From Saprospiraceae bacterium (GTDB lineage Bacteria > Bacteroidota > Bacteroidia > Chitinophagales > Saprospiraceae), in assembly GCA_016717145.1 (NCBI GenBank), contig JADKGD010000004.1:233329-297328 (forward strand): DNA of 64,000 nucleotides. The letters run 5' to 3'. Position numbers and translations under genes: made by a program. Each line of letters begins with the position of its first letter. The first letter of the stretch is position 1. The notes under the pieces were generated by a model, which saw nothing but the letters and a program-made list of their open reading frames with translations, searched no databases and had not been told where the DNA came from. Below are positions 37,047 to 47,690 of this stretch, one piece after another.

Positions 37047-38366
37047 ATGAAACTCAGTTTAAATTTCTTTTCAGTATTATTTTTAGCGATAGGCTTAATC
37101 GTGACATCATGTAATCGTGATGAAGACACTACAGATCCTATAGAACCAGGTAAAGATCTGACAATTAAAGGAAGTATTACCTCTAATACAACCTGGGCGG
37201 CAAAAAACAAATATTTACTTGAAGGTTTTGTTTATGTGGAGGCAGGCGCTACTTTAACTATTGAACCAGGCACCATTATCAAAGGTGATAAAGCGACAAA
37301 AGCAACGCTTATCATTAAGCCGGGTGCAAAGATCATAGCAGAAGGTACAGTAACAAAACCAATTGTTTTTACATCAAATCAAGCAAAGGGGTCAAGAAAT
37401 CTTGGTGATTGGGGTGGCGTAATTGTTTTAGGTAAAGCTAAAGTAAATAAAAACCCTGCAACAATAGAAGGCGAGAATATCTCTACTTTTGGTGGTGATG
37501 CAGATAATGACAATTCCGGTATTATCAAATATGTAAGAATTGAGTTTGGAGGCATTGCCTTTGAAACGGACAAAGAAGTTAACGGTCTTACACTTGGTGG
37601 TGTAGGAAGTGGCACAGTAATAGATTTTGTTCAGGTTTCGCACAATGGTGATGATGGTTTTGAATGGTTTGGTGGTAGCGTAAATCCAAAACATTTGATA
37701 TCATACAAAAATATCGATGACGACTTCGATACTGATTGGGGATTTTCGGGATTAGTGCAATATGGACTTTCATTCAGAGACCCTAAAGTAGCTGATCAAT
37801 GTACATGTTCAGATTCTAACGGATTTGAATCTGATAATGATGCAGCAGGCTCAGACGCTACACCGCAAACCAACTGTAAATTTGCTAATATTTCTATAAT
37901 CATTGGAGAAGGAACACCGGATGCAAAATTCCGTTCAGGATTCAGGTTAAGAAGAAATTCTGCACTATCTGCATACAATTGTTTAGTAGTAGGCGCATTT
38001 CCTAAAGGTGGTATTGAACTACAGGACGCACCTACTCAAGCATTATTTGTGGCAGACAAATCTGATTTCAGAGGTTTGATCATGGCTGGAATGGTAAAAG
38101 GAATAGTAGCCGGAGATGAAGCTAAATTAAAAGATGCAGCTAGAAAAAATATGTTTGGAATTGACCCTTCAACTTTGGGATTAAACGCTACTTATAATGC
38201 AGTTTCCGGAAAACCGGGATTACTGCCTAAAAGCGGTTCTTTATTGTTAACTAGTGGTGTTACACTTCCGTCAGGATTTGAAGCAAATACCACGGTGGGT
38301 GCATTTAGCACAACTGACTGGACAGAAGGTTGGACTAATTTTGACGCACAAAATACAGATTATTAA
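37047..38366 (+). CDS. Lipoprotein with right-handed beta-helix domain, TonB-receptor partner
   Basis: The 439-aa protein has a lipobox-type signal (LIVTSCNRDED, modified Cys at about 22), then repeated hydrophobic strands typical of parallel beta-helices (YVEAGATLTIEPGTIIKGD, ATLIIKPGAKIIAEG, GGVIVLGKAKVN, SGIIKYVRIEFGGI). DDFDTDWGFSG and acidic turns could bind metal. It sits 72 bp after the TonB receptor and both end at one terminator, so it is probably the surface or periplasmic partner that delivers ligand. Related pairs are common in Bacteroidota; the function is not established. Confidence 0.82.
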   Translation: MKLSLNFFSVLFLAIGLIVTSCNRDEDTTDPIEPGKDLTIKGSITSNTTWAAKNKYLLEGFVYVEAGATLTIEPGTIIKGDKATKATLIIKPGAKIIAEGTVTKPIVFTSNQAKGSRNLGDWGGVIVLGKAKVNKNPATIEGENISTFGGDADNDNSGIIKYVRIEFGGIAFETDKEVNGLTLGGVGSGTVIDFVQVSHNGDDGFEWFGGSVNPKHLISYKNIDDDFDTDWGFSGLVQYGLSFRDPKVADQCTCSDSNGFESDNDAAGSDATPQTNCKFANISIIIGEGTPDAKFRSGFRLRRNSALSAYNCLVVGAFPKGGIELQDAPTQALFVADKSDFRGLIMAGMVKGIVAGDEAKLKDAARKNMFGIDPSTLGLNATYNAVSGKPGLLPKSGSLLLTSGVTLPSGFEANTTVGAFSTTDWTEGWTNFDAQNTDY

Positions 38367-38425
38367 AACAAATTGTTTGGATTTTTAATATCTGAATAAC
38401 AACTTTTATTTTGTATAATTAGATG

Positions 38426-38460
38426 AGGTAGCTGGCGGAACGACGTCAGCTACCTTTTTT
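38426..38460 (+). terminator. Terminator of the TonB receptor-lipoprotein operon
   Basis: AGGTAGCTG (38426-38434) pairs with CAGCTACCT (38447-38455) and ends in a T run. Confidence 0.85.
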
Positions 38461-38694
38461 GTATTTGGCCAAGACCTTACAGGTTTTGTTATGTTTTATC
38501 AAATAAACATAGGCATAACTTTAAATTAACGTTTGCTTTGGATTCAGTTAATATGACATTATTATCTTTAAGCTATTATACATCATGAATCATCCGGATC
38601 AGTATTAAGCAATTAAAATTTTGAATTTTATTTAATTTGACTTAGTGATATCCTGATTAATGATGTTTCTTGATCTTAGCAAACAGATTTAATT
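38461..38694. other. Upstream region of the acyltransferase gene
   Basis: About 230 bp after the terminator, AT-rich. TATCTTTA at 38564 is one base off the -7 consensus, and TTAACG/TTAATA lie 22 bp apart upstream of it. Both are too weak to call. Confidence 0.3.
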
Positions 38695-40389
38695 ATGCCT
38701 ATAGTCACGTCAGTAGACATCGCAAAAACTTTCCAAATAGACAAATATGGAGCCATAGGTGCTTCTATCGCTAATAAAGCAATGGATTGGCTTAGTATCA
38801 ATAAATTAAATGCGATTTATGATAAATATTTTCATCTTTCGGGTCTGAATTTTATTGATGCCGTCCTGGAAGAACTGCATGTCCAAGTCTTGATTTCTGA
38901 TGATGATCTTAAAAGACTTCCCGAATCAGGCCCATATATTATTGTGGCCAATCATCCTCTTGGTGGAATAGACGGTTTAATTATGTTAAAATTATTACTG
39001 ACTAAGCATCCTGATAGCAAAATCATGGCTAATTTTTTACTCAATAAGATAGGCCCACTAAAAGACCATATCTGTGCTGTAAATCCTTTTGAAAACCATA
39101 AACAGACTTTCCATAGCTTAGGAGGCATCAGATCAGCAATGGAACAATTGAAAATTGGTTTGCCCCTCGGTATCTTTCCAGCCGGTGAAGTTTCTTCCTT
39201 AAACAGTGGTGTCTTTGGTATAATAGAAGATAAAAACTGGGATCAATGCGCCATGAAATTTATAAAAAAGTCAGGAGTCAAAGTAATTCCTATGTATTTT
39301 CAGGCACGTAATAGTGATTTGTTTTATATACTATCTTCTATAAATGGTATGCTGCGTACTGCAAAGCTGCCTTCCGAAATGATAACTAAAGTAAATAAAA
39401 ATGTAACAGTCAGAATAGGAAATCCTATTACAGTCTCCAGACAGGATTCATATTCCGATATTCAATTGTTTTCTGATTTCTTGAGACAAAGGACATATCT
39501 TTTGGGCAAATTATACAAAAAACCTAAAGTTATACATATTGGTCATTTTAAAAAGAATAAACATCAAATAGAGACCACTATGCCAATAGCTAAACTTGCA
39601 TTGGACCGTGAGATTCTAAAATTATTTACAGCAGATCAGATGCTTTTTGAATCAGGTGATTATCAGCTTTATTTTACTCAATTTGAAGGTTTGCCGGGTT
39701 TGAAGATAGAGATCGGTCGACTGCGGGAATGTACATTCAGAGAGGTTGGGGAAGGTACGGGATTAGGTCTGGATACAGACAAATATGATGACTATTACCA
39801 TCATTTAATATTGTGGGACAAAGTAAATTCAAAAATAGCAGGATCATACAGATTAGGCATCGGGCAACAAATCATAAATAATTTTGGCATTAAAGGGTTT
39901 TATACCAGCAACTTATTTTATTTGTCCGGTCCCTTTAAACAAGTATTTTCTGAATCGATAGAAGTGGGCAGGGCATTTATTACACCGGAGTACCAGCTTC
40001 GACCAATGCCTTTATTTCTGCTGTGGAAGGGCATTATGGATGTTGCCGCAAAATATCCGGCATGTAAATATTTAATAGGCGCTGCTAGCATAAGCAATCA
40101 ATATTCATATTACAGTCGTTCTCTTATAGTGGAGTATCTTAAAATGAAACATTTTGATTTTGAGTTGGCTTTGTATGTGGCCCCGAAAAAGGCGTTTCAT
40201 TCAGCACTTAAAAAAAAGGAACTCGATATGATACAGAAATTAAATTTGGATGATCTTAAATCTATAGATCAAATGATTGAAGAAATAGAACTGCAAAAAT
40301 TGAAGGTACCCATTTTGATAAAAAATATCTTAGCAGGAATGCTAAGTTTCTTGCTTTTAATGTTGACTCATCATTTAGTAATGCTATAG
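38695..40389 (+). CDS. OlsF-like bifunctional acyltransferase (aminolipid synthesis)
   Basis: A 564-aa protein with an N-terminal PlsC-type lysophospholipid acyltransferase domain (IVANHPLGGIDG as acceptor motif, FPAGEVSS) and a C-terminal OlsB-like N-acyltransferase of the GNAT/autoinducer-synthase fold (about 290-520: RLRECTFREVGEGTG, SIEVGRAFITPEYQ, LIGAASISNQYS). This order is that of OlsF, which makes ornithine lipids from amino acid and acyl-ACP in two steps; Bacteroidota members may use ornithine, glycine or related head groups. A hydrophobic C-terminal helix (about 545-560) could anchor it. Such phosphorus-free lipids typically accumulate when phosphate is short. Confidence 0.8.
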   Translation: MPIVTSVDIAKTFQIDKYGAIGASIANKAMDWLSINKLNAIYDKYFHLSGLNFIDAVLEELHVQVLISDDDLKRLPESGPYIIVANHPLGGIDGLIMLKLLLTKHPDSKIMANFLLNKIGPLKDHICAVNPFENHKQTFHSLGGIRSAMEQLKIGLPLGIFPAGEVSSLNSGVFGIIEDKNWDQCAMKFIKKSGVKVIPMYFQARNSDLFYILSSINGMLRTAKLPSEMITKVNKNVTVRIGNPITVSRQDSYSDIQLFSDFLRQRTYLLGKLYKKPKVIHIGHFKKNKHQIETTMPIAKLALDREILKLFTADQMLFESGDYQLYFTQFEGLPGLKIEIGRLRECTFREVGEGTGLGLDTDKYDDYYHHLILWDKVNSKIAGSYRLGIGQQIINNFGIKGFYTSNLFYLSGPFKQVFSESIEVGRAFITPEYQLRPMPLFLLWKGIMDVAAKYPACKYLIGAASISNQYSYYSRSLIVEYLKMKHFDFELALYVAPKKAFHSALKKKELDMIQKLNLDDLKSIDQMIEEIELQKLKVPILIKNILAGMLSFLLLMLTHHLVML

Positions 40390-40502
40390 ATTGTTTGATG
40401 TATATTAAAATTGAAGATATAAATTTGGGCAGGTAAATAGTAGGATATTAAAATGGATTTAGATTGAAATTATGGTCTTCTTTATCATAAAAACTAAAGT
40501 AT

Positions 40503-41678
40503 ATGAAAGCTAAAATAAAAGTTGTCTTTTTTGCAGAGATTTTGGTTGAAGAATTTGATGGAGCATCCCGCACTATTTTTCAGATCATTAATAGCATCCC
40601 GGACCATAAATTTGAATTTCTTTTTGTATGTGGAGTGAAACCCGAAGTACATTTTGGGTATGAGGTTTTGACGTACCTGCCATTACTATTCCATTCAACA
40701 AAAATTATAAAATGGCCATTCCATTTTTAATAAATCAAAACTATATTCAAGACTTCATGAATTTGCTCCAGATGTGATCCATATCTCTACACCATCTCTG
40801 CTGGGCAAGTTGGGACTTGACTTTGCCCATGATCACGAGATACCGGTAATCAGTATTTATCATACACATTTTCTTTCTTACGTTGATTATTATATGGAGC
40901 ATTTTAAACTGTTTGTAGATCCGGTAAAGCAATTGATGATAAATGGATTGAAGAAGTTTTACTTCAAATGTTCGTTGGTCTATATTCCTACATCAGTGAT
41001 CACAAAAGAGTTAGTATCACTTGGTTTTGCCGATTCAAATATGAAGATTTGGCCGCGTGGTCTTGATTCCATACAATTTGATCCAATCAAAAGAGATACA
41101 AGTCATATTTATAAACTTACAGGAAATAAGAAGCCAAATATCCTTTTTGCCAGTCGTCTGGTTTGGAAAAAAAATCTAAAGACCCTAATCCAAATTTATG
41201 CAGGTTTCCAGATTAGGGATTTACCGTACAATATTATCGTGGCCGGCGATGGAGTAGCTATGGATGATCTGAAAATAGCCATGCCAAATGCTTTTTTTCT
41301 TGGGCAATTATCTCATACTGAGCTGGCTTTAACTTACGCATCATGTGATGTATTTCTTTACATCGGTGACAGAATCCTATGGTAATGTTGTGTCAGGAAG
41401 CAATGGCTTCAGGTCTGCCAGTTGTGATCGCAAATGGTGGTGGTTCGGCTGGCCTCGTTGAAGATGGTTTTAATGGTTTACTTTGTGATGCTTTTAATGC
41501 GCATGATTATATTCGGAATATTGATAAATTACTAAAGGACCAAAATTTGAGAAGTAAAATTATTCAGAATGGACTTGCGCATACCAAAAAATTAAAATGG
41601 AGTACACTTACTGATATTTATTTTAGGGATCTGGAAATATTGGTATCATCTGTGAACAACCAAGAAATTGCGGTATAA
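40503..41678 (+). pseudogene. GT4 glycosyltransferase, SQD2/MgtA-like (three +1 frameshifts)
   Basis: Reading through three single-base insertions (a T run at 40724-40728, near 41360, near 41393) restores one GT-B protein of about 390 aa. It shows an N-terminal DGASRTIFQIIN, then PDVIHISTPSLLG with SIYHTHFLSYVDYY, an SRLVWKKNL start to the donor domain, VTESYGNVV and QEAMASGLPVV. This pattern resembles GT4 enzymes of the SQD2/MgtA type that glycosylate diacylglycerol. The three insertions add up to one codon, and conserved sequence continues after each, so consensus error is likely. Next to an aminolipid synthase it could make phosphorus-free glycolipids (inference). Confidence 0.72.
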
Positions 41679-41689
41679 AATTTAGACAT

Positions 41690-42828
41690 TTGACCATCCT
41701 ATTTATAACGCACAAATACCCTCCGGCACATGGTGGTATGGAAAAACAGAGTTTTGAACTTATTAATAGATTTCAAAACTTTGACACTACACATGTAATA
41801 AAATATGAGGGTAAAGAGCGTATTGCGACATTTTTTATAAAGCTAAGAATAAGGTTTAATAAAATGTTGAAACTTTATCCGGAAATTGAGCTTATCCATC
41901 TGAATGATGGTTTGATGGGGGCAATGTTTACAATGTTAGCACTTAATCCCATGAAGCGAAAAGTTGTGGTGACATTACATGGTTTGGATGTTGTTTTCCG
42001 GTAAGATTGTATCAACGTTATATTATTCCCGGAATGTTTACTTATGATGCTTTTATTTGTGTGAGTAATGCTACAAAAGAGGCATGTATAAAAAGAGGCT
42101 TCCCTATGGAAAAGCTACATGTAGTTAGTAACGGCGTAGATGGTAATGAGGCATTAACACCTTCATTCGATGATATAAAAACAACTATGTATGATAAAAT
42201 AAACTTAGACTACAAAAATAAGAAAATAATTCTCGCACTGGGCAGACCGGTCAGAAGGAAAGGTTTCAGTTGGTTTGTCGCTGAAGTTATGCCCTTGCTT
42301 GACAATAATTATGTATTTTTACACATAGGTCATATTGATCATTCATCCTCATTTTGGCTAAAATTGTTGCCAAAAACTATGTTGAATAATCTGGAATTAT
42401 TGATGGGTTTAACAAACGATTCAACTCATTTATTATCCTTATCATCCAGGTCTGACCGAGTGAAATTATGTGGTAAACTTACAGACCTGGAACGTGATTT
42501 TTGGATACATCAAGCATCGGTTGTCGTTTTGCCAAACATTCATGTGGATGGCGATATGGAAGGTTTTGGCCTTGTTGCCCTGGAAGCTGCTGTAAGGAGA
42601 AAAACAGTTTTGGCAGCTTGTCTTGAAGGCATAACAGATGCCATTCATGACGGGAAAAATGGTTTTCTGGTAATCTCTGGCGACGCAACAGCATGGACTT
42701 CAAGAATTAAAAATTTGTGTGATGGAAATAATTTGTTTAATGATGAAAGCAGGACTTATACCGTAACTAATTTCTCTTGGGATAAAATGGTCTTAAATTA
42801 TCAAAAAATTTTCCACAAATTGATGTAG
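41690..42828 (+). pseudogene. GT4 glycosyltransferase (one -1 frameshift)
   Basis: The N-terminal part (ILFITHKYPPAHGGMEKQ, VTLHGLDVVF) and the C-terminal part (YDAFICVSNATKEAC, ALGRPVRRKGFSWF, VVLPNIHVDGDMEGFG, LVALEAAVRRKTVLA) are two halves of one GT-B enzyme of about 380 aa. A missing base near 41999 separates them. The second half has the usual EGFGLVALEAA nucleotide-sugar motif. It starts with TTG 12 bp after the preceding glycosyltransferase and probably forms an operon with it. Acceptor unknown. Confidence 0.72.
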
Positions 42829-43030
42829 ACTAAATATTTAATTCGTCAGTATATTATACAATATGTATGTGGCTTAATTCTATTTAAATCCCCATAGTTT
42901 AATTTTTAAAATTTTCAAAATCTGTTAGTTTTAATATTAATAAATTTTATAATTTATTAATATTTAATATACAATTAGTTAATATAATAAATTGAATTTT
43001 GTGTATTGATATAACAAAATAGAATTAACT

Positions 43031-44014
43031 ATGGCACGTGGACTTTTTATAATTATATTGTGTTTTTTATCCAACTTTGGAGAATCTGAAAATCTTCCAA
43101 AAAATGAAAAACGATCTTCAGTGGAGTGGTATGAAAACTGTATGGAACTGGAGAAAATTGACCGGGGGCAATTAAATATTTTGAGTTTTAATACATGGGC
43201 TTTGCCTGTGGAACTTGCCGGACACGATCATAAAAGACGTTTTTCAATTATGGCAGATAGTCTCATGACACTTAATAAAGACATTTTATGTTTACAGGAG
43301 ACATTTCATCCCATTTTGAGGCATAATCTAATGGGCACTCTCACAAAAAAATACTATACCTATAGTGATTATCATTGTAATTCAGACATCATTCCTTATG
43401 TCAAGAAGGATTGTTATGGCGGATTGATGACATTGTCTGTTTATCCCATTTTAAGCGAAACATTTTATAAATTTCCAATCGATGATGAATCGTCTATTAT
43501 AGAGAAAATAGGAAGTAAAGGATTTTTAGTGTCTGTCATTCGTTATGGTGATAAACGTGTCAATATTATAAATACCCATTTATATGCAGGTGATTCTGAG
43601 TTTGCGGAAGGAATGAGAAAAAAACAAATACTCTATATGTTTGACATAATACAAAAACTTCCTGAATATCAGAATGCCACCATTCTGGCCGGGGATTTTA
43701 ATGTAAACCATCCTGATGTAGCTTGTTCGCCTGTGTATGATTTTATCACCGAACACATGTTATTTTTTGACACAAAACGACATTTGTCAAATGTGGATTT
43801 TACGTCTGACAACAGATTTAATAGATATGTGCCAGAGGAAGACCGGCCTACCAAACTTGACTATATATTTTATAAAGTTCCTCCGGAGTATGGAATAAAT
43901 ATTGTTGCACAGTCAAGATGCCTTGATTCAGCATTTCCATTATCAGATCATTTTGGCTGGGGTGTAGACATGAATATAGAACCCCACATCGTTCAGAAAG
44001 GCAAAAAAAGATAA
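43031..44014 (+). CDS. Secreted endonuclease/exonuclease/phosphatase family protein, sphingomyelinase-like
   Basis: The 327-aa protein has a short signal peptide (ARGLFIIILCFLSNFG) and all metal-site motifs of the DNase I-like fold: LNILSFNTWALP, LCLQETF, INTHLYAG, LAGDFNVNHPD, KLDYIF and LSDHFGW. The NTWALP and THLYAG variants resemble neutral sphingomyelinases / phospholipases C rather than ExoIII nucleases, so the likely reaction is cleavage of a phospholipid or sphingolipid head group. Because it is exported, it could act on external or membrane phospholipids. Head-group specificity cannot be read from sequence. Confidence 0.78.
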   Translation: MARGLFIIILCFLSNFGESENLPKNEKRSSVEWYENCMELEKIDRGQLNILSFNTWALPVELAGHDHKRRFSIMADSLMTLNKDILCLQETFHPILRHNLMGTLTKKYYTYSDYHCNSDIIPYVKKDCYGGLMTLSVYPILSETFYKFPIDDESSIIEKIGSKGFLVSVIRYGDKRVNIINTHLYAGDSEFAEGMRKKQILYMFDIIQKLPEYQNATILAGDFNVNHPDVACSPVYDFITEHMLFFDTKRHLSNVDFTSDNRFNRYVPEEDRPTKLDYIFYKVPPEYGINIVAQSRCLDSAFPLSDHFGWGVDMNIEPHIVQKGKKR

Positions 44015-44364
44015 TACATTAAATATAACCGGATATAGTTCTGCCTGCTTTGGACTATTCTGTGTGGGCCTAAAGTGTATTGTTATACACACTTATTCTA
44101 TTTAAAATAGCCTAAAATACATTTTAAATCTTATTTTTGTACTAATTAACTTGGATAACGCATTTCACTTTGTTGCAAAATGATATTATAAAAATAATTA
44201 TGATGTTCGGAATTTTTCAGCCACAGATGTAGTATTTGCCACTTCGAAGACGGGAAAATGAGGTCAGAAATAGTTATGAATTAGCATTTCAGTGCTTTTA
44301 ATTTCTAATGGATAATCTGGGTTTAACAGTCAATTTGTATTATTTTTTTCAATAAGGACATAAT
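44015..44364. other. Intergenic region with one -7-like site
   Basis: About 350 bp. TATTTTTG at 44132-44139 fits TAnnTTTG but lies about 225 bp before the next ATG, so it implies a long leader or is fortuitous. No ORF or RNA recognised. Confidence 0.35.
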
Positions 44365-45189
44365 ATGAAATATTCATTAATTTTAGCGTTTTGTTTTTTT
44401 CTATACTTGATGGCTCAAGGACAAAAGATCAATATAATAAATATTGAAGAAATGAGGACCATCTCAGGAAGTTCAGATTATTGCAAAATTGACCTGAGAC
44501 CTTTTGGTGATGAATTGGTAAATTATAAGTATTATAAAATTAATGAGATAAAACGTGCTATTGACAATAAAGGAAGTAATCTTTTGCCTGAAGACCTTCA
44601 ATTGCCTGCATATCAATCAGTAAACGATTATGTGACCGTCCAGCTTCTAAAAGCTTCCAGAACCGCTGGTTCGATATCGATCGATGGTTCAATTAGTCTC
44701 TATAATCCTACCGAAGCAAATGGTGGTATTGTCAAAATATCAGGATTTAAGAATAGACCGGAAATAAACCTTGGTCCCAAAGGTGTAACCTACTCTATTC
44801 ATTATTATGACAAAACAACCTTGACTAAAAAAGGAAACATTGATTATGTCAAAAGGCAGGAAGATATTAATAAATTGCCCGAAAATGAAAAAAATTTTGC
44901 ATCAGAAGTTAATGCTCTTGCAGATGGCTTGTCTTATTATTCCGAACAGGATTTAGAAAATATTCTCTTTTTTGCCGTGGGTGGTGATAATTTTAAAATA
45001 TTGGGCTTTGAATTTGAAGACGCCAAAGGAGAAAAAATTAAACCTGCATCAACTACGTTCACCAATGTTTTGTATACTTATTATTTTTCTGAGAAGCCCG
45101 ACCCTACAATGAAGCTAGTATTGAATGTAGATAGCCCCAAAGCATTAACAAAAATACCATTTTCGGTACTTGGGGCAGTGCTTCCGTAA
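44365..45189 (+). CDS. Secreted protein of unknown function
   Basis: The 274-aa protein has a signal peptide (MKYSLILAFCFFLYLMAQGQ) and a soluble beta-rich mature part with one Cys and no repeat or sorting domain. I recognise no family. DYVTVQLLKASRTAGSISID and ASEVNALADGLSYY stand out as regular secondary structure. No tight neighbour suggests a role. Confidence 0.6.
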   Translation: MKYSLILAFCFFLYLMAQGQKINIINIEEMRTISGSSDYCKIDLRPFGDELVNYKYYKINEIKRAIDNKGSNLLPEDLQLPAYQSVNDYVTVQLLKASRTAGSISIDGSISLYNPTEANGGIVKISGFKNRPEINLGPKGVTYSIHYYDKTTLTKKGNIDYVKRQEDINKLPENEKNFASEVNALADGLSYYSEQDLENILFFAVGGDNFKILGFEFEDAKGEKIKPASTTFTNVLYTYYFSEKPDPTMKLVLNVDSPKALTKIPFSVLGAVLP

Positions 45190-45443
45190 GTATTTCAATA
45201 ATACAAAAAAATCATTTAACTGACTTAATTCTACTTTGTCAACTTAACTTGGTGGTCCAATTATTATGTAATTGTTGGGTTAACCCAACATTTTGAGAAG
45301 CAATTTTTCACATTTAATATGTTTCATTTATTAAAAAACATGTAGTTGTTGGTAGCTTACATCCGGATAATAGAGATTTTGAAGTGAATTTTATATAGAT
45401 GACAAAGTAAAATTAAAAAAGTGCAAACAGCTTGAAATCACTT

Positions 45444-46421
45444 TTACGCCATCATATAGCGAAGCGTTTCAGGAATATCATTGGCTTTGATGCGGGGTAC
45501 AGCTTTTACGCCATAAACCCAGTTATAAAATACAGATTTGGTATCTGTGTTTAAGAATGGAAGTTTTACAACACCCATTTTTTCTAGCGCTGCGGCATTG
45601 CACTGTTGTTCATATTGGCCATTGATTGGTATAGTGAGCATTTTTTTGCCCATATAAAGTGCTTCTGCAGGGGTTTCAAATCCGCCACCAGTTAATAATC
45701 CATGACAATAGATCAGACTATCGTTAAAATAATTCTGTTCAACCGGAAAATAAGTAATATTTTCTTTTTTAAAAGGCGTTTTTATTTCCGGTAGAAACCA
45801 GTGTACTTCCCTTGGCGCAACATATTTTAATATTTTTTCAATACATTCAGTCTGATAGGCTGGGAGATATACTGTGATATGACCGTGATCAGCTGGCTTT
45901 GAATTAAGGAAATCGCTTTTAATAATGGGCGGAAAAACAAAACTATCATACGAATCAAAATGTAGCCCGATATATTTAGTAGCAGGGGCGTAATGCCTTA
46001 AAATCAATTCACCTAATAAACTCTTTGAATGAGGCCTTGGCGTATAATTTGATTTAAAACTTGCCTGATGACCAAACTGGATTGAGTTTATTTTTTTTAG
46101 TTTACATGCTCGGGCAGTTACATAATCAAAATCATTGATAATCAGATCGTAATTTTCCACGGGAAGGTCTCTGATATCTCTTTTTATATCCTTGAAGTTA
46201 CAGGCAGCCCACATTTTTTTGTAATCCAAACCACCACATTTAGAATAGAACAAGCTCAAGCCTTTGCTTTTGAATTTTACAGGTATGTCCATAGCGAGTG
46301 TAGCATTGCAGCCACTCAGCATGATGTCTACCTGACCAAGTTGGGAAAGATGGGGATATAATTGATGCGCACGGCTGATATGGCCGTTGCCTGTTGCCTG
46401 TACCGAATATAATATTTTCAT
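45444..46421 (-). CDS. GT-B glycosyltransferase, MurG-like fold
   Basis: The 325-aa protein starts MKILYSVQATGNGHISRA, the Gly-rich loop of GT28/MJ1255-type enzymes, and has LLTGGGFETPAEALYMGKKM near residue 245, the equivalent of the MurG GGxxTxxE sugar-nucleotide motif. It is shorter than MurG and lacks membrane helices. Its stop lies downstream of an LpxH-like hydrolase, a pairing often seen in Bacteroidota, which points to glycolipid or lipid A-related metabolism. Acceptor unknown. Confidence 0.78.
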   Translation of the reverse strand: MKILYSVQATGNGHISRAHQLYPHLSQLGQVDIMLSGCNATLAMDIPVKFKSKGLSLFYSKCGGLDYKKMWAACNFKDIKRDIRDLPVENYDLIINDFDYVTARACKLKKINSIQFGHQASFKSNYTPRPHSKSLLGELILRHYAPATKYIGLHFDSYDSFVFPPIIKSDFLNSKPADHGHITVYLPAYQTECIEKILKYVAPREVHWFLPEIKTPFKKENITYFPVEQNYFNDSLIYCHGLLTGGGFETPAEALYMGKKMLTIPINGQYEQQCNAAALEKMGVVKLPFLNTDTKSVFYNWVYGVKAVPRIKANDIPETLRYMMA

Positions 46422-46437
46422 AATTGGTTTTTAAATA

Positions 46438-47309
46438 TTAAAAACTTCTGGCTTTTTGCCTGTTTGGGATGAGGTTCATGTTAAAAACTTCTTTGTAAAA
46501 TTCAAATTCAGTGATCAATTCTTCTGATTGGGCCAATTCATTTTCAAGGTATTCAGATGAGCATACTTCATCATTATGTTTGTATAGGGTCCATGCCCCA
46601 CTATTGTATTCCAGGGCCGTGCAGTTTTCTACCCAATCCCCACTATTTAGATATAATACTTCGCCCATTTGGGTCTTAATATACCGATGTTGCGGCTGAT
46701 GTATATGACCACAGATTACTGTATCAAATTTTGATCTATGGCCAATTCAGCGGCTATGGATTCAAAATTTGATACCCACTTTACCGCCTTTTTGACGCTG
46801 TTTTTTACTTTTTTTGATAAGCTTATTTTATCTTTTCCAAAATAAGTCAATACATCATTTATTAATCTATTTATCCAAATCAGGATGTCATAACCTTTTC
46901 CACCAAGTTTGGCTAAGATTTTTGCCCAACCTTTGGTGGTTGAGTCAAATATATCTCCGTGAAATATCCAGGTTTTTTGACCATCCAGGTCCAGAATGAT
47001 CTTATCTTCCAATCTGAGATGACCTATTTTAAGACCTGAATATTTTCTGAGCGCTTCGTCGTGATTGCCTGTAATGTAGTAAGTAGTCGTTCCTTTTTCT
47101 ATCATCTTTAGGATTTGCCGCAGCACCTGCATATGACTTTTTGGAAAATAACTTTTGCTAAAGTTCCAGATATCTATAATGTCACCATTCAGAACAAGCG
47201 ATTTAGGTTCTACACTTTTTAGATATGATAGTAGCTGATCGGCCTGACATCCATATGTTCCAAGGTGAATATCGCTTAAGACTATTAGTTCAATTTCACG
47301 TTTTAACAT
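46438..47309 (-). pseudogene. LpxH-like UDP-2,3-diacylglucosamine hydrolase (one -1 frameshift)
   Basis: Calcineurin-like metallophosphoesterase with the motifs LSDIHLG, NGDIIDIW, TGNHDE and HGDIFD in the first 140 residues. The frame then breaks in the short T run at 46729-46732; the next frame continues with VICGHIHQPQ and MGEVLYLNSGDWVENCTAL, the remaining metal-binding His motif. Restored length is about 290 aa. LpxH-type enzymes cleave UDP-2,3-diacylglucosamine to lipid X in lipid A synthesis; this subgroup may act on related substrates. ATG at 47309 chosen over an upstream in-frame codon because LKREIELIVLSDIHLG is the natural N terminus. Confidence 0.78.
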
Positions 47310-47486
47310 GCATAAATGTTTATGCCACAAAGTTGGGAACGTAATATGTCTTTTATATTAAGACAATACTAATTTAATATTAAGAATTATTGTTATATTT
47401 ATTTTTTGAAAGAATAGCCGGGATATAGTTTTGACGTAATTACTTATTCAAGCTTCTGATGATTTCATTATTATATATTTAACATT

Positions 47487-47690
47487 AACGTGAGTTCGGC
47501 GAATAAAACAATCATTTATAATGCTTTATGTTAAAGTCAGTGCTAGATTTTTACCATAAAACCCTGAAAGGGTTAAATATTTGTAACCCTGGGTTTAAAC
47601 CCAGGGTCACAAATGCAAATACACATAATTTTGGCGGGATTTTTGCTATAATATGCAAAAATCATGACAAAATCACATCGAACTCACGTT
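47487..47690. mobile_element. MITE-like element with 12-bp TIRs and 6-bp target duplication
   Basis: Terminal inverted repeats AACGTGAGTTCG (47487-47498) and CGAACTCACGTT (47679-47690) are perfect, and AACATT stands directly outside both (47481-47486 and 47691-47696), as expected of a target-site duplication. Between them is no ORF but a perfect 22-bp palindrome at 47586-47607 (arms ACCCTGGGTTT/AAACCCAGGGT), which extends as an imperfect stem to TTTGT/ACAAA. The 204-bp size and lack of coding suggest a non-autonomous element; the transposase family is not identified. Confidence 0.6.

Noticed and set aside
38515..38571. Second Pho box upstream of the OlsF-like gene
   Set aside because: Only TTAACG and TTAATA 22 bp apart, with no match at the middle position and a -7 element that is one base off; not better than chance in AT-rich DNA.
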